A stretch of 64,000 bases of DNA, taken from the NCBI RefSeq assembly GCF_001625215.2, contig NC_030382.2:34706610-34770609 (forward strand). Direction: 5' to 3'. The position numbers and the translations under genes are program-made. The DNA comes from Daucus carota subsp. sativus (taxonomy: Eukaryota > Streptophyta > Magnoliopsida > Apiales > Apiaceae). The notes beneath the pieces were generated by a model, which was given only the letters and a program-made list of their open reading frames with translations, was not told the origin of the DNA and made no database searches. Below are positions 35,620 to 47,285 of the stretch, piece by piece. Each line of letters opens with the position of its first letter. Positions within the stretch are counted from its first letter, which is position 1.

Positions 35620-37909
35620 TCTGTAACTAAATTACTGTACTAAGATGAGTACGCTCTGGTTGATAGTGTTATTTTACTATTGATTAAGAGCGACGGCCTT
35701 TTTGTAACTGTGAGGAAAGTGGCCTTGGATTGAATAATATATGAGACCTTGAGACTTATAATGAATCAATGTGATTGTCATTTGTCAGTACTGTTACTCT
35801 GTGAAATCAGAAAATATGGTTGCATGTGTTGCATCTTTATGTTTATGTCTAACCAGCAACCTGTCACTAGATTGTGTAAAATATTGTTGTCTATTATTGA
35901 CATATATATTGGATATTGGTAATCCGAACAAAATCAAATAGATTTAAGTTAATGAAGTCAAAGTCCTTATAATTTGACGAAGCTTTCATGGAGTTGGTTC
36001 AATTTGTTAAATAGATTTTGAATGTACTTGCTTTGTTTGAGTGCAACCTGACAACGTGTATCTTGTGCATCCGCTAGGCCACAGCATATTCAGATATCAT
36101 CCCAAGTGCTGGTTTCAAACAGTTACAAGTTTCTTAAGTTTTAAGTACAAGGCAGTATTTTGTCCCTTCAAATTTGTAAATAATGTTCTATATTTAGGTT
36201 ATCTATCTTGCAGATGTTCTCACGTACATGCTAAGATGTAAATGTAGCTCTGCAAGTGTAAGGGTGTCTGAATTTGGAGCTCTAAGTTGTGGAACTTCAA
36301 TACACTGATACACTCAAATTATTGCTATTAATATTAATGTGAAGGAGAATGAGCTTGGTGTGGGAAGAACAATTTCTTTTATCTGTGTTCATGCAAGTCT
36401 CGCCTTCTAACTGTATTCACTGGTATTTGGTATGTAAATAAATGACTTCTCCTCTTTTTGTTTATCTTTTTCTTTGATTCTTATATTATTTGATAGCAGC
36501 TTGCATTGCGGAACAAAGGAATGTCTTGTGGAGGGACTATATGTCATTTACAGGTAGAGTCTCACCATAAGCTGGCATAATAGTGAATGTCTAAATGATA
36601 TGGATATTACAGTATGGCAATTTCTTCTTCACTGTATGAAAAATTGAAATTATATCTCTACTTGTAATGTACTGGGATTCGGCTGGAAGTGTACAACATG
36701 TATATGCTAAACTAACAGAGTTGGTAGCATCATGAAAATTGTGCATATTTTCGGCCCAAAATGAAGTGTGGAGTGTCCGAACTCATGTGTTTCTAGTATC
36801 CCATGCAGGTTTGATGTAGAAGAGAGACAAAAAAAAGAAGAAAGATTCAGGATAACAGAGCCTTTAAGTCTTTAACTTATCTTACTCTGAAGGAAGAAAT
36901 TGTAATTATTCTAGATGTCAATTTAAGCTCATAGGTATTAGGAAGATTTCCTCCATAAGATTCTAATAGTCTTATGGTACTTAATATTTGAACTTACACT
37001 TTCTTCAACTTGTCATATCTACCAATGTCAAACTTTTTGTATATTGTTTGTTGAGTGAATGCAAATCGCGAAATTTGATTCACACATTTTGTACTCAATA
37101 CTAGTTGTTAGTTTTGCTTATCGTCTTTGAAACACTTGGACATCGTCTTGTGTTTTCTTCTATAAATTTTGTTAAATGTTGTAAAATGTCATTAATGAAT
37201 ATCTGTTCTGATCAATATCTTTGAAAACAGTGTCCGCGTATCCAGGATCTGCCTTATGTATCTGTTGCATTCCTACAGGATCGTAAATTTTATGAAAGAT
37301 CAGATTCAAGGGTCCATAAGATATTCTATTGTTTATACGGTCAAAAATATAGTCTGCCTTAATACTATGATAACAACACTGTTGAATCTCCTTTTGGTGC
37401 TCTTGATGATCTCTTGTTCTTGTCCTCTGTTTGAAAATGATAGTTTTGCTGTTATTCATATGATGCATATTTGTTTTACTCTTTATAAATTTTATATCAC
37501 ATATTTTGAGCCATATAAAGGTAGCCAGATATGACAAGATGCTTAGAACTATATGCTGTGAAAGACCAAAATTTGTCTTTCAGTAGGCCAGATAGTGACT
37601 GATACAGAAGTTTCATTCTATGCTCATCTCCAACTTCAGAACAATGATCACTTGTCACTTTAAATTATTTTACTGCGAGTTGATCCGTATTTGTACCTCT
37701 TATATAATCTTGTCTTCAACCATACTCAAGTGACACCATGAAAACATACTTAGTTATAGCTTGTGGATGACTCATCTATAAGGACGCGTCTAATATGACT
37801 CGTATCCATGCAACTTCAAATCTTCAGAACTAGGTTACATAATTTCTTTATAAATATATAAATAAGTAGCCACAATAGCCTGGCATCACTGTCTGTTGAA
37901 CACATAATT
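35620..37909. other. Intergenic, 3-prime of the glutaredoxin and of the isopentenyltransferase gene
   Basis: Convergent gene ends. Overlapping 90-120-codon frames on opposite strands at 37172-37537 have no recognisable domain. Nothing else seen. Confidence 0.45.
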
Positions 37910-38857
37910 TTAGCGGATTGAAGCAGCCATGGCTGTCAGTGTTGGTACTTTATTAGTATATATGTTGGGGCCAGGAGTGGTAAGAAATTTGTTTACAATT
38001 TTCATGCTCGGCTCCAGAACAAGCTCCTTCCATGCCTTACTGGACTCCTTGGCATTCTTCTGCAACGCGTCAGTGGCATCAAGCCTGTAAATATTCCATC
38101 CCTTGTCGTTCCTCAGTCGTAAAATCTTTTCTAGCTGACGACAAGCTAATCTGCAACTGTTTATCTTCACATCATATATAGCTTTCTGCAGCAGCCTTGT
38201 CCTAGTTTCTTCATCCGCAAATGCCTCAACTCGAAAGTAATAATCAAACTCAGGCACCCCAATGGCCCTCCTTATCCCCTTTGAATAATCACCATTCGGG
38301 TTGAAATATTGCCTGGCCTCTTCCACCATCCCCTTGTCAACCATCACGTCAACACGTTCCGATATAACTTGGTGTAGCACTGGCATTGAGACATCCAGCC
38401 ATAGGTAACAACAGTCGTACCTCGAATGAAATCCATGCATCTTACTGTCAACGAGAGCCTCAATGTACGAATTTGAGCCTCCTGCAATAATAGGAACTCG
38501 TCGTCGTTCCACTACAGAGGCCAAAGCAGAGGAAGCCCTGTCACAAAAATCAGTACTTGTAAAATCTGCCGCAGGATTCATGAATCCCAAAAGGTGGTGC
38601 GGCACACCACAACTCTCTTCATCTGTAATTTTGTTTGTAATCACGTCCAATCCCTCGTAGACTTGTATTTTATCTGCATTGACCACCTCCCCGTGAAATC
38701 GCGTAGCAAGATTGATGGAGAGTCTGGACTTACCCGTGCCAGTGGCTCCCAAAACAACCACCACCTTATCTTTAGATGGAGGCCTAGAACTTTTACAAGA
38801 ATTGCGAATTTGGAGAAAAGGTTGAGATGGTTTGCAGATAACCATCGACATTGTCAT
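37910..38857 (-). CDS. IPT: Adenylate (ATP/ADP) isopentenyltransferase, IPT3/IPT5-like
   Basis: Intronless, 315 residues, as usual for plant ATP/ADP-type IPTs. It transfers the dimethylallyl group to ADP or ATP, the first committed step of isoprenoid cytokinin synthesis. The P-loop GATGTGKS is at residues 37-44. NADKIQVYEGLDVITNK, ESCGVPHHLLG, IIAGGSNSY, SRYDCCYLWLDV and KGIRRAIGVPEF follow in the order expected for the family. The short N-terminal extension before the P-loop could be a plastid targeting sequence. The closest Arabidopsis relatives by eye are IPT3/IPT5. It has no C-terminal CaaX box like that of IPT3; it ends MAASIR. A TATA box lies about 75 bp upstream. The gene is transcribed towards the glutaredoxin cluster. 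Confidence 0.95.
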   Translation of the reverse strand: MTMSMVICKPSQPFLQIRNSCKSSRPPSKDKVVVVLGATGTGKSRLSINLATRFHGEVVNADKIQVYEGLDVITNKITDEESCGVPHHLLGFMNPAADFTSTDFCDRASSALASVVERRRVPIIAGGSNSYIEALVDSKMHGFHSRYDCCYLWLDVSMPVLHQVISERVDVMVDKGMVEEARQYFNPNGDYSKGIRRAIGVPEFDYYFRVEAFADEETRTRLLQKAIYDVKINSCRLACRQLEKILRLRNDKGWNIYRLDATDALQKNAKESSKAWKELVLEPSMKIVNKFLTTPGPNIYTNKVPTLTAMAASIR

Positions 38858-38930
38858 TATTCGAAAACAGAACTAATACTTGATATTCTAGCAAAAGGGG
38901 GTGTGTCTGCACTATACACTGTACAGGCTG

Positions 38931-38938
38931 TTTATATA
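38931..38938 (-). promoter_or_regulatory. TATA box of the isopentenyltransferase gene
   Basis: TATATAAA on the minus strand, about 75 bp upstream of the ATG at 38857. Confidence 0.7.
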
Positions 38939-39010
38939 CTGCAGCTCGTCGAGTTGAAACAAAAATGGAAAGCGTTCGAATGTGCCACCTGTCCTCTAGT
39001 CAAACACTGA

Positions 39011-39858
39011 GTTGCATAGTGGTGGTGGGGGATCAACGATTGCTTCAGTGATATAGCTTTTCAAAGCTTGCGATAGTGAGGTTTCCGGGCTATAATGTTA
39101 CCTGTTTTTATTGCCTTGGAGCCTGGAGGCTGTAGATTTACAAGTACTGCATGGGACATTGTGTATGCTCATATTTGAGTGCGGTGCGGGACAGCTCCTA
39201 ACAATATCCCCTTATGGTCTTTTTTGGAACCTGACTCTAATACCAACCAATTGTTGCAGCTCCCGAAAGGCCTCGTTACTATTATCCTGATGGTTATATT
39301 CTAGCTTTTCTGTCACTCTTACAACCGACGTGAGACAACTCCTAACAATAAAGCTAGCATAAGAAACAATGGTCAAACAGGCACTTCATATGCATATAAC
39401 CATAATTACAGTTTTTTTCTTTAATCCCGAGTTCCACACCATTTAAGTTCCAACAAATATGAAATCATGGTTCCGTAAGTGATCATGCATGTATGATGAT
39501 AGCATGCCTAAAAGAGAGATTCGAGATACGGCTCCCTTTTACGCTCTGTATACTCTGTTCTCAAATTTTTTGGCCCCAGTCAAACAAAACTCTATCCCTA
39601 TTTACATAACTAGTTGCATGTACAGCCAGATTAATGCACGCATGGGTTTGGATGGTGATGTATCAATAATTTGCAGTATTGTTTTGAAAGGAATCTTTGA
39701 TTTCAATTAGATTCAAGTATATAAGTTTTCAGTAGTTTATTGTGGTGGACTCGTGTATCTGTGCAAGCTAGCTCTTAAAATAATACTATAACTTTTTTAG
39801 TGTATGTTTGACTTGATGAAAAGGAAGGCTTATAATGGAACTTGGAACTTGGAAGGGG
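39011..39858. other. Upstream flank of the isopentenyltransferase gene
   Basis: No gene seen; the 73-codon frame at 39489 has no recognisable content. Confidence 0.4.
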
Positions 39859-40199
39859 ATGTTATAGCATCAAATGTAAAAAAACTCAACTCCAAAAGGA
39901 TGCTATATTTATATTTAAATGCATCCATGCATAGATGCATCCTTGGTTCTATATTTGAAACCAAGGATGGATCCATTCATGTTGTCACATCATCAATAAT
40001 TAGAAATTGAAAAGCCTTTGTTGAGATATTTAATAAAATTTATAGAAGTTAGGTAAAAGTTAATGAGTTGGTTAAATTTGAAACTAGTTATAGAACTTAG
40101 GATTGGAGTGCAAGTTTTATTTTAGCACCAAAAAACACTTTTTGATGCTATATTATAGCAATAGCAATAGATATATAGTATCTAGTACTGGACTTGCTC
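39859..40199. mobile_element. 5-prime-truncated copy of the 32029 Tourist-like MITE
   Basis: Matches 32029-32423 from the TATAGCATCAAA segment to the right end GGACTTGCTC, followed by TTA. The left terminus (GAGCAACTCC) is missing. It keeps most of the same open frame. Confidence 0.8.
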
Positions 40200-40202
40200 T
40201 TA

Positions 40203-40960
40203 TGTGTAACTCTTTGTAGTTCAAAGGATAACTTTTGATGCAAGGAGAATCCGAGCTATTATGTGTCTTACATTCAAGACTACTAAAATGTTATGCTAAT
40301 ATTTGAAAAAATTTGTATGCACGTTTGTTAGACCAAGTCCGATAGCTGTTCTAAATAGATGCATATATTTTGTTATCATCATTGTTACAATTTAGCATTA
40401 AAATTTGTATCAAGAGTCCAAAACAAGAGTATCAAGCAAGAGTCCAAAAAGACTTTTTGAATAAATTAGATTGCTATGGAATAAGTAAATGCCACAATGG
40501 TTCTTCACGGCTTAAAAACAGTTGTACTTGTTAGTGACAAAAATGAAAGCAATACAAAATTTGTCCCTTGGCCACATCACACGAGTTTGTTGTATCTCAC
40601 TTGAACTTGGACCAATTCTTTATAAATTTGACCTGCATCGACTTGCATTTGGGTCCTCACCACTCACTAGTCACTCCCATGCAATATTGCTTAGCACAAT
40701 AGCACTAATGGAATCTATTTGTTGTCAGGTTGTGCAAAATGCATGGCATTCATAATTTTGACCAGAAATGTTACTTTAAAATGTGAAGCACGTTACACAG
40801 AAGGATGATGATGTAAATACTCTTTTGCGGATTTTGATTTTTTAACACACATACTTGTGAAAATATTATTTTTAAATATTTTTTTATTAATAAAAAAAGT
40901 GATCGATTCATATTTTTATTATGAAAAAAATAGGGCTTTTTTTATTTATAATCAAATTTT
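40203..40960. other. Intergenic, no gene seen
   Basis: AT-rich DNA with short spurious frames. Confidence 0.4.
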
Positions 40961-40962
40961 CA

Positions 40963-41098
40963 ATCTTATTTTCAAAAATACTACCTTCTCCAATCATATT
41001 TTCAAAAATACTACCTTCTCTAAAATATTTTCAAAAATACTGTGGTTGCATATGCAACCATATATGCAACTGAATTCCTGATTTCAAGTTCCAGTTTT

Positions 41099-41157
<59 letters not shown>

Positions 41158-41480
41158 ATTCCAAATATGAGGTCGAAAATGACATTTGAAAACTGTAAGT
41201 TACAACTGATGTATGGATGCCCCTGGCGGGGCCATTAGATTACAATAGAAACAACTGAATGCAACCTCATATGCAACTAAATGCAACCTCATATGCAACT
41301 AAATGCAACTGAAAACTGTAAGTTACAACTGATGTATGGGTGCCCCTGGCGAGGTCATTAGATTGCAATAGAATCAACTGAATGGAACCTCATATGCAAC
41401 TAAATGCAACCTCATATGCAACTAAATGCAACTGAAAACTGTAAGTTACAACGAATTCCTGATTTCAAGTTCCAGTATTG
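40963..41480. mobile_element. Second, diverged member of the TGCAAC repeat family
   Basis: Shares with 17843-18645 the blocks TTTTCAAAAATACTACCTTC, GATTTCAAGTTCCAG, GTCGAAAATGACATTTG and CCCCTGGCGGGGCCATTAG, plus many TGCAAC units. Three tandem blocks of about 115 bp (near 41190-41450) repeat the GATGTATGG...CATTAGATT unit. An AT microsatellite splits it. Ends are not clear. Confidence 0.65.
41102..41155. repeat. AT dinucleotide microsatellite
   Basis: About 27 TA units inside the TGCAAC-family element. Confidence 0.95.
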
Positions 41481-41639
41481 ACATCAGTCAAAACGATAAT
41501 ATACAAAAAATATGAAACTTCCCCCACGCCTGACCGAGAAACAGCAGGTCCAATGAATGATTTTTCTGATGATGTGTCGGATGATGTAGTGTATATAGAA
41601 TAACATAATATTAAGAAGATTCGGATCGTTGGTCGGGCT

Positions 41640-42376
41640 TTAAAAAAAGTGACTTATTGCTTAAAGTAAAGAAGTAGTTTAAAAATGAAAAGTTGATTTA
41701 GACTTAAAAGCTATTACAAGTGTTTGGATATCGTGACTTATAAGTTCTTATAAATTATTTAAGTGTTTGAATAACCTAACTTATAAGTTAATATAGTTCT
41801 GTAATTTTGTAATATAAATTGTTTTTTATAAAAATAAATTATAATATTACAAAACCTCTTACTATTAATACACGAAATATTTAACATATAAAATTTATTA
41901 AAACTATGCATTAAAATTATAAAAACTATGCATTAGAAGAAAAAATTCTGTTTTCTGTTAATTAAAGAAGAAGTGCTGCAAGAACAATTAAAGAAGAAGA
42001 GTTGCATTTAACAAAAAAAAACAAGAAGAATAGTTGCAAGGGAAAGCTGCGGCAGAGAGAGGTAAGGAAGTGTTAGTAACAAGTTGGAGTCCAAAAAAAA
42101 GCTACGTTTTGTAGCTTCTTTTTTTTTAGCTTCTTAACCTCAAAATAAACACTTATTACAATTTGCCAAACAACATGTTTATAAGTGAAGTGGACTTTTC
42201 AGGCTTTTAAATCCATAAGCTCAATCCCCAAACACTTGCTTAGTTTTTGTTTTAGGACTTTCACATATTTCTCAAACAATTTAATCACTTATAAGTCTTA
42301 AATTGCTTCTAAATTCTGCTTCAGTTTTTTACTTTAAACAAAAACACTTATTATAAACTCCCCCAAACGGCCCCTT
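41640..42376. mobile_element. Composite MITE region with AAGTG/CACTTAT motifs
   Basis: The left arm (AAGTGACTTATTGCTTAAAG) and the inverted right arm (AAGTGTTTTTGTTTAAAG, ending CCAAACGGCCCC) are related, suggesting one or two nested MITEs like the one at 21787. Boundaries uncertain. It abuts the Helitron at 42385. Confidence 0.45.
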
Positions 42377-42384
42377 AATATGTA

Positions 42385-43338
42385 TCCATTATATACTTAT
42401 ATATAATAATCGTAAGGGAGATAATTTGGTCGTATGGTCCTATGGTCCAAAATCTTATCATCCGTTGGATCGTATATTGAACAAATAAGCACCGTTAGAT
42501 TAGAACAAAATTAAATTCTGTTCTATAAGGAAACTGACATCTACTTGCATGTTTATAATTCTTTTTTTGAATCCAAAACAAATTCTGTCTTTCACGTGTT
42601 TTTGTTTTTTTTTTAAATCCAAAATACATACTTCCTACAAATTTTAATTGTAGAATCTTATAAATCGCATCGTCACAAAATTATTTTTATCCCATCGGAT
42701 CGTATATTGAACAAATAAGCACTGTTAGATTAGAATAAAATTAACTTCTCTTCCATAAGACAATTGATATTTACTTGCATGTTTATAATTCTTTTTCTGA
42801 ATCCAAAACAAATTCTGTATTTCACGTGTTTATGATTTTTTTAATCTAAAATAAATATTTTCTACCAATTTTATTTGTAGAATCATATAAATTGCACCGT
42901 CACAAAATTATTTTTATCTAATATATTTTAAAATTAATAAGCCCGATTTATGTGGGAAACGAATACAAAAACTTTTTCTTAATCCAAAACAAATTCTACC
43001 ATCTTATTGCATGTTTATGATTCATCTTTTTAATTCAAAACAAATTGTGTTTATCAATTTTAATCTCGAACTATTAAAAATTTTTGAAAAATATTTAAAC
43101 CACATTATAATAATTCTAATATAAAATATATTTATAAATATAATCTAATAGGAGTTGGCGTCACATATTCTACTTAAAATAATTTAAAATTTGATAGAAA
43201 GAATTTAATAGTTTGGCATGATACATATAATTTTAATTTATTATTTATAAATTAATTTTTTTCACACCATTTAAAATATATTTAAAAAGTTTATAAATAA
43301 TTAAAAAGCTCCCGTGCCTTGCACGGGCTATAAGCTAG
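42385..43338 (+). mobile_element. Complete non-autonomous Helitron (954 bp)
   Basis: Starts TCCATTATATACTTATATAT after a host A (42384). Ends with the hairpin CCCGTGC-CTT-GCACGGG (43311-43327), then CTATAAG and CTAG (43335-43338) followed by host T. This fits A/T insertion with no target duplication. The interior has a 230-bp direct tandem repeat (42462-42691 and 42692-42925, each with GGATCGTATATTGAAC). No coding capacity. Confidence 0.9.
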
Positions 43339-43423
43339 TAGCTATGAACACCGGTACGTGGTTGGGACAATAATGGTTCAATTTTAAAATTTAGTCGAAA
43401 TTCAAAATCAATTTTTTTTATTA

Positions 43424-43595
43424 CAGTTAAACCTCGATTAAGTAATATCCGATAAAGTAATAACCTCGCTTAAGTAATAAATTTTGTCGGTCCCAACTTG
43501 GGCCAATGTTGTGAAGTTATATTTTAAAAGCATAAGATAATAAAAATTTAGAAATTCATCAAAGGCCCACATAATACGTAAAGTAATAATTCATA
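43424..43595 (+). mobile_element. Pogo/Emigrant-like terminus, truncated
   Basis: CAGTTAAACCTCGATTAAGT begins after TA (43422-43423) and continues with the TAAGTAATAA and TTGTCGGTCCCAA motifs seen in plant pogo-like elements. No matching right terminus was found before the AT/TG repeat at about 43598. Confidence 0.65.
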
Positions 43596-43598
43596 AAT

Positions 43599-43631
<33 letters not shown>

Positions 43632-43639
43632 CATGTTCT

Positions 43640-45280
43640 AGAGAGAACCATTAGAGACAGAACTCATGGAACCCTTACCTTATTTCTAGTATGAGTGAGA
43701 GTTCTGCAGCAGAACTTCACATGCGAATTTTGAGCTTGGTTTCTCAGCTCCAGCAATTTGAATTTTGAGATGTTATAATATCTCTATTACATGTGCCTTC
43801 ATGCATTATGATTGCTTTCGTCACGTGATAGCTAATTATTATGACCCTTGCAGTCACAAGACATTTTGCAAGAGGGTCAGTGAAAAGAAATCTGCAGTGC
43901 AACCTTCAAATTCTTTAAAGTAGTTGGTTTAGAAAAAGATGTCTGATGTTGTTAACTATGCTCATCTAACATCCTTGCAAGATACTCCATGGTCTTACAT
44001 CCAGTATTCTAGCAACAACATGCAATTCCAGTGTGATAATTTTTACGAGGACGAGTATAATTTTCAGAATATCTATGAATTATGCTATATTAAGATTTCA
44101 ATCATGATTTAACGGGCTCTAATATATAGCAAATATTATACCAATAACCAAAAAAAAGTAATACTTACACTTAATAATGATTAGAAACATCAATAACTAC
44201 CAACTCTAACAGTACTTTCTAAGATTAGGAACATATATCATTAGTAAAATGGTTAATGTTAACATGATATCTGCATCCGAATATGTTCTATTTTATATTT
44301 TATTCATATATGAACTATAATAGAGGAAAAAGTAGTGGATGAATTGAAGAAGATGAATTCGTTATTAACCAAAATAAGTTAAGCGCCAAGTTCTTAAAAA
44401 ATAGAAGAGAGAAGATGCTCGTAAGTTCATAAAGAGCGTGCAGGAGTCCACCGAAGATCTATTTGGATCAATATTCTTTATTCTGGCTGCAAGTCACCAA
44501 GGGCCATGTACATGGTGTTAACCATAGATAGCCGAATGTATGTCAGTTATTTGCAAAAAAAATTATAAATTATTACATTCAGGAAGAAACATGCAATGTC
44601 TTAATTTTATTTTTTTAATAGTCAGAAATCTAAATATAAAATTATCAATATGTACAAAAGGTTATCTAACACCAAAGAATTACGACATTCATTTTAAATA
44701 GTGTCACACATTCTTACGTTTTATGGAAAGCCCTTCGATTACATGTATTTTTGTCAAAAGTTCCTAAGGTTCATTGTTCATTATCTCTTAAGTTAAGACA
44801 GAGCCAGGTTGCAGATAGTGACACATATCCATTAGACAATATCATTTGGCAATAAACTATCAAGAGCTCGAATACTCCATATGTGAAATTTTTGCTCTGG
44901 GATTGGCCATTTAACATCATAATTTCTGAAAGCGTTAATTTCAAGATTACAAGGCCAACACTTACATTTTCTATCACATATCTAGCCGAGATAGCCAAGC
45001 AGAGCTAATGTTTAATTATATTTAAGTTGCAACTTTATCATTTATATTTGTCAGTTTAAGAGAGAACCTCTTATTATAATTGTAACAATCAAGCACCATT
45101 ATAGATTAAGAGCCAACAAAATCCATGCATAATGATATTAAAAGAAAGAAAATTATATTCAAAGAATATAATCTGGATAGTACATCTACATATGACATAT
45201 AGTGCAAAGGCTTACCGCAGCTCAACTGCCCAAGTTAAAATCGCAACTACCTTTTCCACTTCTCCATATGTTTTTCAGCT
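43640..45280. other. Intergenic, no confirmed gene
   Basis: A 57-codon frame near 43939 (beginning MSDVVNYAHL) and a 75-codon minus frame at 44771-44998 look weakly coding-like, but I do not recognise them. They could be exons of a decayed gene that also includes the cullin-like piece. Confidence 0.35.
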
Positions 45281-45285
45281 TGGAG

Positions 45286-45427
45286 TCTTTTTCAGAATTT
45301 TCTGATTGGCACATGAGAGCGACTGCAATACTCTAACCGGGTCATCATCATCAATTAAATTTAATTGTGCCTGGACTTCTAAATAGCTCAATTTATTTGC
45401 AGAATTAAACGGTAACAAAGCTGCAGG
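45286..45427 (-). pseudogene. Cullin-derived fragment (one exon)
   Basis: On the minus strand, after an AG acceptor at 45428-45429, the frame reads AALLPFNSANKLSYLEV, then LNLIDDDDPVRVLQSLSCAN and KILKKTPS. This is the segment of CUL1-type cullins just before the C-terminal winged-helix region (LSY...QLNL...DDD...LLHSLSCAK...ILxKEP). A stop follows at once, where cullins continue. No other cullin exon is recognisable nearby. It is most likely a relic of a duplicated or transposed gene. Confidence 0.65.
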
Positions 45428-46358
45428 CTGGAAACAAATGAACCACAATCTTTGTGACTGATTAGAAGTCCTACTAAACACAATGATAATCACAATTTTT
45501 TTATGTCAGTTTTATATAAACAAATAGGATTATTCTTTCTTTTTAAGACTTGCATACATTTCAAGAAATCCATTTGCACTTTTAGTTTAAAAGTGTTTGC
45601 ATATGATTTAGAATAACAATGGTATCTTTTTTTGCTAATTATAACAATGGTATTTGAAGTTAGAAAAGACATGTATACTCAGAAGAATTAAAAAGCTACC
45701 TACCCTGAAATATTTCTCAATTCAATTGAGTTCACAAACAGAGTCAACACGATAAAATGGGATCTAGGCTTATAACTAACTGTATATGACGTATATGATC
45801 ATTTATACATTCATGAGACCTTGCATTATAGTTTAGTATAAAACAATCAAACAATACAGTCACTTGAATAACTCTCAGGCGACTTCTACCAAACATTTGA
45901 AAGTCACCAGAGAGGCATATATGTTGTGCAAAAAAATTCTGATAAATAAGAAAATGAATATGCAATGCGACCAATGCTATTATTGCTATAGAGGAATTTA
46001 ACCTTCCAAGGACAATTAGTGAAGCAAGTCTTAGTAATAATACGAAAAGCTATTGAGTCGCACAATGACTTTATCGCTTTAACTTCTTTACAATCCATAC
46101 CCTTTCTCCAGAACAGAAGATCCAACGAACACAGTCGGAGTTAAATTGAACTACAAACAAATTGAACTATTTTAACCCATCATTTGATTCCATCATATGA
46201 ACCCTCAAAGCTGCTCGGTCATGTTTTTTTTTTTGACAAAATTGCACTTGCTCTTATCGAGAAAACGCCGCTACTCTGAAGAGTTTCTTTCATCCAAAAA
46301 GCTTATTATCTAACCAAAAGACATGAAAATGTCTCCGGATTTTTAGACAATAACACTA
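45428..46358. other. Flank of the cullin fragment
   Basis: A minus-strand frame at 45904-46125 contains MDCKEVKAIKSLCDSIAF followed by a possible donor. I do not recognise it. Confidence 0.35.
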
Positions 46359-46367
46359 ATGTCCGAA

Positions 46368-47099
46368 GGGTCCTGTTCCCTGACAACTGATTGTCAGGGA
46401 ACGTTTAACCAACACATTGTTTCCCAGCTGTTGGATCGACGTTCCGCGCTTTTTTCCCACGGATACTGGGCCTTCCGCACATAATTTACGCGGACACCAC
46501 TGTCCATCCACGTTTATTTTGCGCGGATAACACAGAAAGATATCACTCTCTCCCTCTTCTCTCTCTCTTCTCCCTCTTCTGAAAAGGGTAAAAACCATGG
46601 ATAACAATGAAGCAACGAGTACAATGTTATCAAGAATCAAAAGCTCACAAAATGGAAGCAAAATTGTGGGGTATCTTCTCATAAAAGAGATTGGGGAGAA
46701 AGAAATGATAAGGCTTGTTTTGGGCCTGAAAATCACTTGATTTCTCTCATTAATCAAGTGAAAGCTGAGATGGCTGCTGCATCAAACACTCCATCTGCTT
46801 CTCCTTTCATCCCCATCGTAAACCCTAACGGGCCCAATTCTTTTGCCCAATCATCACCCAGAATCATTGTTCCGATCAATGAGTTTGTGAGCCGTTCTTC
46901 TTATCCGCGCAAAATAAACGCGGATGGACAGCGGGTGTCCGCGTAAATTATGTGCGGAAGGCCCATATCCGCGGAAAAAAAGCGCGAAATGCTTTAAAAA
47001 AAATCTTTTATCCCAGCCGTTGGATCGTCGATCCAACGGCTGGGAAACAGTGTGTTGGTTAAATGTTCCCTGACAATCAGTTGTCAGGGAACAGGACCC
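46368..47099. mobile_element. Pack-MULE (Mutator-like element with captured gene exon)
   Basis: 732 bp with long inverted repeats at both ends: GGGTCCTGTTCCCTGACAAC, then CCAACACA, TTTCCCAGC, CGCGCTTTTTT, GGCCTTCCGCACATAATT and CGCGGA blocks in the same order on each side. The arms span roughly 160-200 bp. A 9-bp target duplication flanks it, ATGTCCGAA (46359-46367) and ATGTCAGAA (47100-47108), with one mismatch. The right arm has an additional 20-bp palindromic CCAACGGCTGGGA block. The interior is host-derived coding sequence (next entry), which makes this a Pack-MULE. Confidence 0.92.
46597..46890 (+). pseudogene. Captured exon of a CCCH/RRM zinc-finger-type gene
   Basis: Inside the Pack-MULE, an ATG at 46597 opens MDNNEATSTMLSRIKS and continues GSKIVGYLLIKEIGEKEMIR. 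This matches the N-terminal domain of plant CCCH zinc-finger/RRM proteins, whose start usually reads EATxxxxSRIQ...KIMGYLLxQDxGEKEMIRLAFGPE. A single missing base just before TTTTGGGCCTGAA shifts the frame. The first frame stops at 46740, and the next frame continues HLISLINQVKAEM and on through PFIPIVNPNGPNSF to about 46890, where the right arm begins. No zinc-finger or RRM segment was captured. The original gene is not in this window. Confidence 0.78.
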
Positions 47100-47285
47100 A
47101 TGTCAGAAATAAAACGTCCCTAGTTCTCTTTTTATATATAAGAGTAGATGGGCTGAGCTTGCAATAAAAGTGGACGAGCTCAAAGTAATTGGGGTAGGGT
47201 CATTTATAAAATACACAGATTTTAGAAAGAAAATGAAGTTATCATAAAATCTGTAGGTGGGCTCCTGAACCCCATATAAATCCGC

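Noticed and set aside
37172..37537. Overlapping 121- and 92-codon frames on opposite strands
   Set aside because: Neither has recognisable content; a third frame with stops also looks weakly coding-like, so no call is safe.
46854..47036. Minus-strand 60-codon frame at the right end of the Pack-MULE
   Set aside because: Lies in the inverted arm and has no counterpart in the left arm frame.
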